From Schistosoma haematobium (Eukaryota > Platyhelminthes > Trematoda > Strigeidida > Schistosomatidae): DNA of 64,000 nt. Position numbers and translations under genes: made by a program. Shown piece by piece: positions 13,301 through 26,400 of this stretch (position 1 is its first letter; each line of letters starts with the position of its first letter). The notes under the pieces are model-generated. The model was given only the letters and a program-made list of their open reading frames with translations, did not search any database and was not told the DNA's origin. The stretch lies in the NCBI RefSeq assembly GCF_000699445.3, contig NC_067196.1, positions 92,915,864 through 92,979,863 on the forward strand, read 5' to 3'.

Positions 13301-14405
13301 GGTAGCCAGTGACCAATAATTGGCTCATACGCCATTTCTTTCCTCAGGATTCTGGAGCCTATGTGCACGATTGGTTCTGAATTAGGGTTTTCCAACTACC
13401 CTAGGTGGATCTTCTGTATCTGTCAACCCGGTTGGAGCGCCGTACATTCGCTTTTCGTCGTCTCAATTTCGTAAACAACACCCCATTGCGAGAAGGCAGG
13501 GAGTAGAACTTTCTTGACAGTGGCTGTATATGCGTGACTATGTGAGGGCTTTTCGAGAGGGAGAGAGAGAGAGCGGACTCTCCCCATTCTCGTCCGTACC
13601 AGGGCATTTAGGGGAAAAATAAATGTTAGTCCGATAGCAGGCTGATCGTGACCCAAATAACTCCGTGTTAACATCTTTGACTATGAAGCTGGATGACACA
13701 GGATAAAATCTACCAGGGAGAATCATTTTGCTCAAAATTACACATACAAAACGTTGATGAGTGTAAAATAGCACGAAACATATTTCTAGGGTATCTTGTC
13801 GATTACCGTCAAAAAGATTTAACATCGCATATATCGACACACGTAAACAATTGTGAGCACACATTTGACTAGGAAAATGCCTTTGAATACGGAGGATACA
13901 AGGAAGATAACAGACGTTCCAGGAACTTGGCATACATGGTCAACTAAAAACCGGTAGTCACACCATAATCGACACAATTTACCAATCAATTAGAAAACAT
14001 CATGGACAAATATAAGGTCGAGAATTAAGTCGAAGCATGAGACAATGAAAATGAATACACAGACAATGAGAAAGTTAAGGTCAATGATAACCAATCAGGA
14101 TCAAGGCCAACGGGATATGCTGTCAGTCATAGGGATAAATTCCAATACCTACCTTCTACCTTGAGTTTTCCCTGATGACGTTATTCAAAGGAACAATGAA
14201 GGCTTCGTGACTAAATCATCCACCTCAGAAGACGAAACTCCTCCAAAAAGAAGGGACTGATTTACAATTAATATAGTAAAATAAATCATGTGGATATAAC
14301 TCATATGTTAAATGTTTCATGGGGTTAATAAAGATAATAGTAGCAATAATAATAAGGATAAAGTCAGGTGATTATGACATGTACTAGTTGAAATGTCAGA
14401 GTAGC

Positions 14406-14440
<35 letters not shown>

Positions 14441-17400
14441 CAATAATAATAATAATAATATTACTATTATTATATAAAGTGAGAATATGGCGAGATAAAT
14501 AGAAATAAAAGAGGACTGGATGGTAAAAGCTTATATTACTTGGCTTCTATTTGGGATGATCCAGGTGTGGGTAAGGACAGATTGAATATATATCCCTGTT
14601 TTGACCACAGGTCATGTAGTTTGGTATGCAGGAAAATTTATTTTGAGACTATTTAATATCCTTGAAGAACCAAGCTACTTAAAATAACCTTAAAACGGCA
14701 AACGAGTGAGTACAACTTGTGACTACTCGGTCTAGAGAGTGGAGAACTATATTATTCGCTCACTAAGAGGTCTGTTACGTGGACATTGATTGATTGACAG
14801 AAGAGAATAGGATTGTATTGAAAACTTCTATACGTGAAATCAATCTTGACTCGATATAGTTGGTATTTTAAATCTCAGTACTGTGACCACTTTGATGATG
14901 AAAAGTAAAAAGGTTAATCAAGAAACTTTAAGAAGTTAAGAGGAGAGATAAGCCGAAAGAATGGCTTAACACGGTGGTGATCTCATATCACAAATAGGCT
15001 CCAGATGAAATCAAGATCCTGAACCATTGAAACATAAGAGTATTTTTGAAGGAACGATTTTTAGTTCTAAACCAGTAAAAGTGAAAGACACAGTGCCAAG
15101 AAAAGAACGTCAGAACTGTGTCGTTAAGATCAAATTTAAGGACTGTAACGCAGGTGAGACATCACGACAGTAGAATATCAAGGTTAAGAAATAAAAATTT
15201 CGCTTGAAGTGTATCTGTGCATCACGTGGCCTAGTATAGTGGTCAAATTATCTAGTATAATCTAGTATTTCGTACCAGAGGTCAATGCCTTTATTATTTT
15301 TTGCACTTAAAACACCTAATAAAAAACCTTTGCGATGGTGGAAAAAATTTGTAGCTTAGGAGAATGAATTTCATGAAGTTGTGTTTTCTAAGTTGGGAAC
15401 GCACTTCTATCCAAACCCTCTTTAACTGATAAGTTAATTGATGTGCTTAAATCTCCAAAAGTGTTATCTATCTGAATATTAAGACGTTCTAATTATGTAA
15501 AAACAAGAAATATTAGCTTAAAGTTTCTAGGTGATTCCATGTAACTTCTAAACACAAGAAATAATATATGACAATACTATTTCTCATTTAAGAGTTATAT
15601 TTGTAGGTGTATAATATAACACATGTAGGTTTTCAGCAGTAATAATAAAACTAAGTTTACACAACGAAATTGAAATTTTTCGCCAAATATGATAGAGTAC
15701 TACCACTTGAAGATGTACTAACCTTCTGGGTTCTTCCATTCGTTTGCAAGATTTCCGGATTTTTGTGAAATGTTCCGTTCAAAATCTATGAAAAAAAAGA
15801 CATTTTATGGTCAAAAGAAAGACTAGGAGGTTGTGTCCAATAAACATACAAACTTTATCTAGAAAGTCTGTAGAGTGCTGACTAGGTAGTTTTGGATGGA
15901 GGATAGGTACTCAAACAGTGGAATCCAGGACGCGCGTTTCGTCCTATTTAGGACCCGTCAGACAGATGTACTTGCATCCCAGAGTTGATGTTGAGTCCGG
16001 GACTTGAACCCAGTACGGTTCGCTTCAAACATCGTTGCTTTATTGGCTTAGCTACTGAATCCGGATAGTCACTATCTTGTGCAATGGGGTGACTGATCAA
16101 TTGCAGTTCTAAACATCGATAGGAAGATTTAAATAAACAATACAAAGTGAATTAAAAATTAACCCCATTGCACAAACCAGTGGCTATCAAGACTAAGTAG
16201 CTAAGTGGGTGACACGATGGCATTCGAAGTGAACGACACTGGGTTCGAGTCCTGGAGTGAACATCATCTCAGGGGTACGAGTACAACTGGCTGTCGAGTC
16301 CTAAATACGAAAGAAGCGCGTCCTGGATTCCACTGCTAGCCGCAATCCATCTTTGCTTATAATGTTTGTGAGTGAAGGCAATATCGAGGAAATCCAAACA
16401 GGATGCACATATGCCAATAAGAGACTGACCAATTGCAGTCTTAAACATCAATGAGAAGATTCAAACAAACAATAAAAAATGAATTTTGCCTGAAACTTTA
16501 CAACTCCATCCACCTACACTATTTCCACATCAAGGCTGTTGTCTAGACTATGAATTAAGTAGGAAATGAACAAAACTGAGGTGAATCGATTGATATTACT
16601 TAATATCTCAGAGTAGTAGTAATATTATTACCACTACGTATAGCAAGATTAAGTTTCGAGATAACATAACGAAAAGTAGCTGAACGCATTCACTAAAATA
16701 CACATAATTTTACTCATGATTAAGAAAGCAATAATTTTTATTTCCTATAAACAACATACAAGATTTACTTTTATTGACCAGCATTTGAAGGTGTGAATCA
16801 TCACGAGTCGGAATTTTCCAGAATGGTTGCAGTTGTTCTTCACTCTGTGAAACAAGTATTTATCATAATCAAGGTTAGGTTTAATAATTTTCAACCAATT
16901 AAGCATTGGATAACATGTCAATCGTAAAATAATATATTTATAAAATTTCTGCTCATTAGTATATTAAAAATATATCGTTATTTTACCATAAAACGAGTAT
17001 ATTAAGTTAAGCGAATACAATAAATGAGGAAAACTATGTTAGTTAATAAACAAAATGTATGTAAACGGTGTAAAACAAATGGATTTTCAGCGTAAATGTT
17101 TGCGTATTCTAAAACGAGAAACATCTCAACAACAAGAATTGTATGGAATTACTGATATTATCACCCGACCGTTGTTGCTACCTTGACGTGGTGGTCGGGC
17201 TTGCCTATCGTGGTGAAGCAACCGAGCTATACTGGCTGGAACAACCGTTACTCAAGGTCCTACCAAGTCAGACAGGTCAGTTGAAGAGCGGTAAGACTAA
17301 AAGCAACAAACCCAAGGTCCGAAGGCGAAGTCGGACTGCTGACTGTACAGAGGTGTGACAGCAGTAAGGTGTTTCCTTCAGACAACCAGCATGACAGCGA

Positions 17401-20400
17401 TGCTGCCTTCCCACAAGGAGGGGTGGGGTTAGAAAAGGTCGACCCTAAAAATGCACACCTCACCTTACCTCACGGATATCCGTCTCCGGCGGAAAGGTCT
17501 CAACAAGTACGGAGCTAACACAAAAATTGCCCATAAAAACGTCGTGTGTGACCGACCTCAAGCAGTTGTCCCTTGGGCACTGCGGTCACGCTCTCGGGTC
17601 ACTAAGACCACCTCTAATCCAATTTCCTTTTCAGGTACCTCCAGAAGAACCCTTCCTCGGTGTGAGCAACCGTGAAGTGATAAACGCCCTCATACCTCCA
17701 ACAGCACTCAAGACCACTGTATTCATAATCAACCTCAGTCTTCACTTTCCATTACGCCTCCTACATCGACTTCAAACTCTAAACTTTTTTTTCGGCTTCC
17801 CCCTCAAATGTCACCATAGCCAACGATTCTAGTGCTCAAAACACTGTCCCAGGTCTACTGAAACCTCGCTCCAAACTACACATTCGAGACTTCAACATAC
17901 GCACACTATGTCCAAACGTCCAACAGGCCTCCTTGGCTAAACCTCTACAATCTCGTACCATTGATATATGCTGTGTCTCCGAAACACGCATACAGGATCC
18001 TAGGGTAGTCATTCATTTGACCACACCTCGTCAAAACGGAGAGCCAACGAGATATACCCTTTGTATATCTGGCGACCCGATGATTAGTTTTCGTTGACTG
18101 ACAGATCTATAGATAGCACTAAGTACCAGGGCAGAACAAGCACTGCTAGAGTGGATCCCCACCAACAGTCGTCTATGTGCTGTTCGGCTAAACGGCTCCG
18201 TAAGAACTCGGAAGGATAGGAACACACGTCGTTACCTTTTTATCGTTTCTGCCTACGCTCCCACTGACTGAAGCTCAGATGATGTGAAAGATGAATTTTA
18301 CAGAAAGCTTTCTGAACTTCTTCAGAAAGCTAAACGCTCAGACACAGTACTCGTAGCAGGTGAATTCAATCCCGAGATAGGTAGTTTAAACCAAACAGAA
18401 AGACATTTAGGTGGGTATTTTAGTATTCCGGCACAACGAACAGATAATGGTGATCGTCTGCTGCAACTGTGCTCAGACAATCGCTTATTCTTAGCAAACA
18501 CTCATTTTAAGCATAAGGAGAGACATCGTCTAACATGGCGACACCCTGCACCAAACCAACGATCAACTCAACTAGACCATATTGCCATCAGTCATCGTTA
18601 GAGAGGCTCGATAGAAGACTGTCGCTCGTTCTGGAATACCTCTTTGAACTCCGATCATGCTCTAATACGAGCACGCATCTGCTTGTGCCTCGTAGGACAC
18701 CAAAAAACATATTAAGAAGATCCATTATGATTGAATTGAGTGACGAGGTAGCCAAAATCAGATTACAGGAACAACCAAAGTCACACTTAGGTACTTCTGA
18801 AAACGAAGCTGACCCAGATGTTGCTTGGAAAGATATACAAGCAGCTGTGGAAACAACAATAACATCTATTAGTGACTTAAACCACAGAGTTACAAAGAAC
18901 CAGTGGATTTCTTCGAAGTCTAACACACTGATGGATTCTCGCAAACTCGTCCCATCAGGTTCCGAACATAATGAAGAGCGACAACAAATCAGATCTAAGT
19001 TAAGAAAAAGTCTAAGAAACGACCGTGAGCAGTGGTGGGCATCGAAAGCAAAAGAGATGGAAAAGGCGGCGACTATAGAAAACACAAGACAGCTTTACAG
19101 ACTAATAAAAGAAACAGGAACTAATAAGTCAAGTGTAAGTGAGATTATTTCGGAAAAAGACGATACTCTCATCTGCTCCCAGTCCAGACGTTTAGAACGA
19201 TGGGCGGAACATTTCAGAGAACAGCTCAGCTGGCCTTCAGCTACTCTACAACTATCCTCCATTCCCAGACAGTGTGAATGGAACATTGAAGTAGGTCCCC
19301 CAACTCTTGCTGAAGTTCAAAAGGCTATAGTTAATCTGAAACGAGGAAGGGCAGCTGGTCCAGATGGACTGGCTCCAGAGGTCTTTAAGGATGGTGGTCC
19401 AATTTTAGCGATTAGGTTGACTAATATTTTAGCTAAGATCTGGGAGTTAGACGTTATTCCATCTGACTGGTCACAATCACTTATCGTCCCATTATATATG
19501 AGAGGGTCAAAATCATCCTGTGACAACCACAGAGGGATTAGTTTAACTAATATAATATCTAAAATACTAGCCTCGATAATTATCAGACGCCTAACTAAGA
19601 CTCGTGAACTGCAAACACGAGAGAATCAAGCTGGCTTCAGACCTGGTCGTGGCCGCATCGACCATATATAGTGACCATTTGTCAGGTTCTAGAACACAGG
19701 CATGCCTATCAGCGTTCGACAATGACAGTTTTACTTGACTTAAGAGCAGCATTTGATTCTGTAGACCGAAAGGTTCTTTATCACTGTCTATACTTGAAGG
19801 CTCTTTACTTTAACACTACTACTTGAGTCAGAGCTTATGGCGAACTGTCATCTACTTTTGCAACCTCAAGTGGTGTCCATCAAGGCATACTGATAGAAAT
19901 AACGTATTCGTCGACTCGATCTTTGGGCACTAGTCTCTTCCCAGGAGGTCCACTTATCGACTTAGAATACGCAGATAACATAGTCCTGTTTGGTGAAGAC
20001 GCTGATAAAATGCAGAGTCTTCTGGTAGCACTAAGCAACAATGCCAGAATGTTTGGAATGCGCTTCTCTCCCTCTAAATGCAAGTTGTTGCTTCAGGACT
20101 GGTCTGCGTCAACACCTGAACTAAGGATAGGGAGTGAAGTAGTCGAACGCGTTGACAACTTCACTGATCTTGGATGTTTGATCAGCCCTAATAGGTCGGT
20201 GTCTGACGAAATCTCAGCATGGAACCAAATAACTCGTCTGACTTTTGCCAATGTACGTCACCTATGGCGAAGGCGAGATATCCGTCTATTAATAAAGGAA
20301 CGAGTATTCTTGGTGACAGGGTTCAGAATCGATCACAATGGCGTTAGTGTATACACTCCTTATGTCCCCATAAAACATGAGATTAAAATCGCTTTATATC

Positions 20401-23400
20401 TTTCTTCCTACCAACTAATTCCTTCTCCATATATCATATCCTTGTACACAATCTTTATTTTATATATTACTACCGTTGAAGCGACTACTTCTATGAATTC
20501 CGTGTTTAGCTTGTCATGCTAATGAGGTGTGGCAACTTGGACCGATGCATATATGTGCCTGGTCCTACGTTGTAGTTGGCTGACTGACTCTAGATAATAC
20601 GATATGAGTAAAAATCATAGACAACAGTGATGTTACACAATTTTTTGTATATTACATAAACATTCATCTAAATAAAACTGAACCTGAAAATTCGTGGACA
20701 AACATATAATATATGTCCAACATTTCAGCAACACATTCACACTATCTACAAAAAGAGTCACAATGGAAATATAAAGCGAAATAATAATTGTAATAATAAT
20801 AATACGTGGACAACTAACCAAACCGCCAAGAACAGCAAAATGAAGTAATGAATACAAATATGCGCTATTCATATTCTCCGGATCCATCATCTTAAAAACT
20901 TCTAGAGCAGCTGCAGGACGTCCACGAGCTAGGAGAATTCTGACTGCATCCGATGCAAAAGTGTTTGGGCCAAGTATTAGAGGCATTTTTTTCAATATCT
21001 ATGAAGAAAGAAAAGTAGTACGATGATGTTCAGTCGTTTTAAACAAGAATATAAAATACACTTGGAAAAAATGTTCAATAATTTTGATTCGTAACTAGAC
21101 TGCGTTTTTTCGTAAACAACTGATTTGTGGATACGAACAGTTAACTGGTGGTAGAATTCATCCTTGACTGCATCCGGGCTGCAATCTGTCGGGACATAGG
21201 CGGAGATGACGAAAAGACATGGTTTCTCACACCGATTTCTTCTCACTTTGATGGAACTCTCTAATCTAACAGCACATAACCGACTGTTAATCGGAATCCA
21301 ATCGATCAGTGCTGCCTCAGCTCTAGCGCTTAGTGCGACACCAACGCCAGCAAGACCAGATGAAGATGCCACAGGGTCCCCGGATAAACGCACGTAAAAC
21401 AAGCTTCTTGAAGCGACAGATGGAGAACGAATTTGTAATACTTCACCAGAATCTTGAATACGGGTCCCGCATAGACAACAAACGTCGATATTAAGACTTC
21501 CCAAAGACATAGCCAGCCCTATCTGTTATCCGACCTGCATAAGTGTGCGAACGTTGAAGGTAGACAGTTTGAATGGTGCACGTGGTTTCAGAAAAACTGA
21601 TTTAGTATTCGTATGTATTGGTAGCATACAATTTTCAACCAGGCAGTGACTCGAGAACGTTTAGATCGAACCGAATTTCCACCATAGGCGAACTGCTGAA
21701 TGAGTCTAAAAATAAGGATAAATAAAGTGGGAATAAAAGAGAGTGAATAAATGACGTAAAAAATAATAATAGTAACAATAATAGTAATAATAATGATGAT
21801 GTGAATCGTTTGATTGTTGATCGAAGCAAGACGATTATTTTCCAAAATATCGACATTTCATCATCTTTGTGTGTGGGCTGTGATACTGCCCGGGTGCCCA
21901 GACCGAAGCAGGTGGTTTTCTTAGTGGGGCCACAACCCGAGCCTTTGACCAAAAGGTCTGACCCACAAGGCAGTGGAGCATCGTGAGGAGATGCAGTTTC
22001 ATGGTAGTCGGTGACCAACGGTCGGTTCATACGCCATTTGTTCCCTCAGGATATTGGGGCCCATATGCACCATTGGTTTGGGATCCGGTTAAAGCGCCGG
22101 ACATTCGCCTTTTGTCCTTTCATTTTCTTAAGCAACAGTAATGCCACGAGAAGGCAATGAGTAGGACTTCCCTGGCAGAGGCTGTATACGAGTGGCCGTG
22201 TGAGAGCATTTCGAGAGGGAGGGCGAGCCCACCTCACTCGGCCATACCAGGGCATTTGGTTGTATTAATGGTTTGTGTGGTTTTTAGAAAAGACATCGGC
22301 TTCGTGACTTCCGAAGAATCTCGGCTTTCACTATAAGACATCATAACTATTCTGAATGAAGATCCTTCAACTCCCAGTGCGAGGTTTAGATGGTTGAAAT
22401 TGTTCATTCTGGTTAGTGTTTTTTCAGGAAGATATTTTCTACAGAATGGGGTTGCAGACCTCATGCCCAACCCTCCTTCTTTACTCAGGTTCGGGACCGG
22501 CATCAACTCTAGAAGAGATACATGTGGAGTTGTATTCACTAGATTTATCCCAAATACTTCGTTGATTATTGTGAAACAAATTAATGAAATCGGGATTATC
22601 ATCAGATAAAAAATTATCTTACCTCAACTTAGCTTTATAAAATTGAGAAAGAAAATATAAGATGAACGAAAACGGAATGTTTGAAGCTATCAACAATATA
22701 GTGGAAAATACATTCGATTAAGGTCAAGAAAAATAAAATTTTATAATCAACATAAAAAATATCGTACTTCGCGACATGTTGCACTGGGGTCTTTTTGCGA
22801 ACAAACGAGCTTTATGTAAATATCCAAAATAAATGACGGAGGAAATACGTGAGAATCAATTTGCTTCATTTCGGCTTTTACAGGCTGAAGAACAGTGAGG
22901 GCTTCATCTAGAGTTTTCATCAAACTACTTTTGTCCCCAAGATCGGCATAAGCAGACAAGATACTTTCATACCCAATTCTCGATGGCCATAAACCGATAA
23001 CTGACAACTTTTCTTGCAAAGAAACCAACTTATTAGGCAACCTGCAAAACAGGTGTACAATTTTAAGATACATAAAAGACGGTAGATGATTGTTGATAAA
23101 ATATTTGCATATTCATTGTTCTGTTGCAGAAACCATTAGGTATATACTTCATATGGCTATTCTAAATCTAAATGAAGTCTAGACCTCAGAGAATAGAAAT
23201 GAAGCATTAGTCACTGCTAGAAAAAAATCTGAATAATAGAACAGCGTAGCTGAGTAATTTAATACATGTTTATGAAGTGGTTATGAGCAATATCGGTTAC
23301 GAAACGTCTACTGTTGTCAAACAGTAGCCAAACGTTATCGAGTAAAGCAGGGCTCGCAGTCATAACCAAACAGTTAATGATCTAGAAATATAACCACTAG

Positions 23401-26400
23401 ATTGGCACCTAACCAGAAATACAAAATGAATTTCCCTAATAAGCGAAAATCGCATTTGATCTCCAGATCTTAAACATAGTATTAGACATTAGTTACTTTT
23501 ATCTCTTTCATTGTATATACATTCAAACTTGATTTTCTTTTGTACTGTTATGAAGCGTTCTAAATTGGATTAATGTGCCGATGTGACTTTCATCTGATCA
23601 TCAAGACTTAGGAATATTGTAACAAAAACTGCTACACTTCCCAGCATCAAGAATGAAAGAAATAAACATAGAGAAAAACTTACAAGGACAGTGATATAGA
23701 AACATATTCTTTTTAATAAATTCTCTTCCGATTCTACAGTTATATATTCAAATTAATAATTCAACAAGTGGCCAGGTTCAAGGCAAATACATTGTTTAAA
23801 ATTATAGCATGTGAATTAGGAACTATTAATTTGAGTAAATAATTGCAGAACCTGAAGAGGATTTATTGAAAAGAACATTCTTCATTCACATGTGTTTTTA
23901 ATATGATGGGAATTTTTCAGATTTTACAATGATATACATTAAGATGTGATGTAACTAAGCAAATCACCCTCTCCTTTTACTTCATGAAGTCTACGATCGA
24001 CACTTAATCACACCTTATAGTCCCTCAGGAACTGTCACATTTGTGCCCGACCGTTGTTGCTACCTTGACGTGGTGGTCGGGCTTGCCTATCGTGGTGAAG
24101 CAACCGAGCTATACTGGCTGGAACAACCGTTACTCAAGGTCCTACCATGTCAGACAGGTCGGTTGAAGAGCGGTAAGACTAAAAGCAACAAACTCAAGGT
24201 CTGAGGGCGAAGTCGGACTGCTGACTGTACAGAGGTGTGACAGCAGTAAGGTGTTTCCTTCAGACAACCAGCATGACAGCGATGCTGCCTTCCCACAAGG
24301 AGGGGTGGGGTTAGAAAAGGTCGACCCTAAAAATGCACACCTCACCTTACCTCACGGATTTCCGTCTCCAGAGGTAAGGCCCTTTGAAGAAGGGAGCTAA
24401 CACATTAATAACCTTCCACGAAAAGGCCGTGCGTGACCGGCCTCAAGCAGTTGTCCCTTGGGCTCTGCGGTCACGCTCCCAGGTCACTGAGACCACCTCT
24501 AATCCAATTTCCTTTTCTGGTACCTCCAGAAGAACCCTTCTACGGTGTGGGCAACCGGGAAGTGATAAACGCCCTCATACCTCTAACAGCACTCAAGACC
24601 ACTGTATCCATAATCAACCTCCATCTTCAATTCCTATTATTCCTCCTACATCGACTTTCAACTCTAAACTTCCTCTTTCGGCTTCCTCCTCAAGTGTCAC
24701 CAATTCTAGTGCTCAAAACACTGTCCCAGATCTACTGAAACCTCTCTCCAAACTACACATTGGAGCCTTCAACGTACGCACCCTATGTCAAATCGGTCAG
24801 CAGGCTTCCTTGGCTAAAACCCTAGAGTCTCTTACCATTGATGTATGCTGTGTCTCCGAAACACGCATACAGGATTCCAGTGTGGTCATTCACTTGACCT
24901 CACCTCGTCAAAACGGAGAGCCAACGAGATACACCCTACGTGTATCTGGTGACCCGATGGCCAATTCTCGTGGACTGGCAGGTGTAGGCATAGCACTAAG
25001 CATGAGGGCGGAACAAGCACTGCTAGAGTGGATCCCCGTCAACAGTCGTCTATATGCTGTTCGGCTAAACGGCTCCGTAAGAACTCGGAAGGATAGGAAC
25101 ACACGTCGTTACCTTTTTATCGTTTCTGCCTACGCTCCCACTGACTGAAGCTCAGATGATGTGAAAGATGAATTTTACAGAAAGCTTTCTGAACTTCTTC
25201 AGAAAGCTAAACGCTCAGACACAGTACTCGTAGCAGGTGAATTCAATCCCGAGATAGGTAGTTTAAACCAAACAGAAAGACATTTAGGTGGGTATTTTAG
25301 TATTCCGGCACAACGAACAGATAATGGTGATCGTCTGCTGCAACTGTGCTCAGACAATCGCTTATTTTTAGCAAACACTCATTTTAAGCATAAGGAGAGA
25401 CATCGTCTAACATGACAACCCCCTACACCAAACCAACGATGGACTCAAATCAGTCAGTCAGTCAGTCAGTAACAACGTAGAACTTTGTACGCACATACAT
25501 CAGTTCGAGTTGCCACACCACATTAGCACAAAGATGCAGTTGTCGATTCAAATCCCGTAGTGGTAGAGGTAATAAGAGTATAAGCAGTAATCGGGAAGAT
25601 TAGGGTTTGGAGATGTTATTTAAAGAGTATAATACAGTGAAATAAATTTGGAAAGAGGAAAAAAGGGACATAAAGGATTCAGAAGATTAGAATTTGGGAG
25701 AACACAGAGAGTGGATGCACCTGCGCCATTGCAAACGATTTTTAGCCATGTCATTCAGGGTCTCTAACCATCGGTTGCTATCATCTCGCGGTCCCCAACC
25801 AGGTAGTCTACACCTACGAACATGGCTCAGTCCACTTGTCAGTGACTTCATGGACTTGTGCCATCTTTTGGTCTGGCCGCCCCTAGCTTTCTTCCAACCT
25901 ACTCCTATACCACTGAACATAGCACGTCGAGGCAGTCGGTCGTTCGGCATACGTAACACGTGTCCCAGCCATCTCAACTGATGAAGTTTCACTACGTCAT
26001 CAATTGATTTGCCATCCTTACCTAGTACCCGTTTCCTAACAACTGTGTTACTTACTCGATGGTCCCATGATATACGAGCAATGTTTCGAAGACACCTATG
26101 ATCAAATACTAGTAGCCTACGGATATCCTCTACTCTTACCGGCCATGTTTCACTGCCATAATGTAGGACGGAACGAACTGCTGCGCAGTAAACACGTCCT
26201 TTGGTTGATAGACGGATATCTCGCCTACGCCATAAATGACGCAAGTTGGCAAAAGCTAGTCGAGCCTTCTGTATCCGTGCTGAGATTTCGTCACACACCA
26301 GACCACAAGGGCTGATGAGACTTCCAAGATAAGTGAAGCGGTCGACACACTCAACTACTTCACTCCCTATCACTAGTTCGGGTGTCGATGTAACCCAATC

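Larger units (their letters stand above)
17164..20592 (+). mobile_element. RTE-1 non-LTR retrotransposon, defective copy
   Basis: Starts at CCCGACCGTTGTTGCTACC, like the copies at 24046 and (variant) 29389, and ends with GTCCTACGTTGTAG and a CTGACTGACT tail. It is 3.4 kb versus 3.94 kb for the full copy. Order: 5' UTR, apurinic-type endonuclease (broken), linker, RT. About 20304-20316 joins the RYC-type region directly to the MAQNRSQW-like region, so roughly 430 bp is deleted. An additional lesion lies at 19670-19800. No clear target-site duplication was found. Confidence 0.85.

Noticed and set aside
18588..19085. 165-codon minus-strand frame, and similar frames opposite 29.4-30.4 kb
   Set aside because: Antisense shadow of the RTE-1 linker region. 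No family features.
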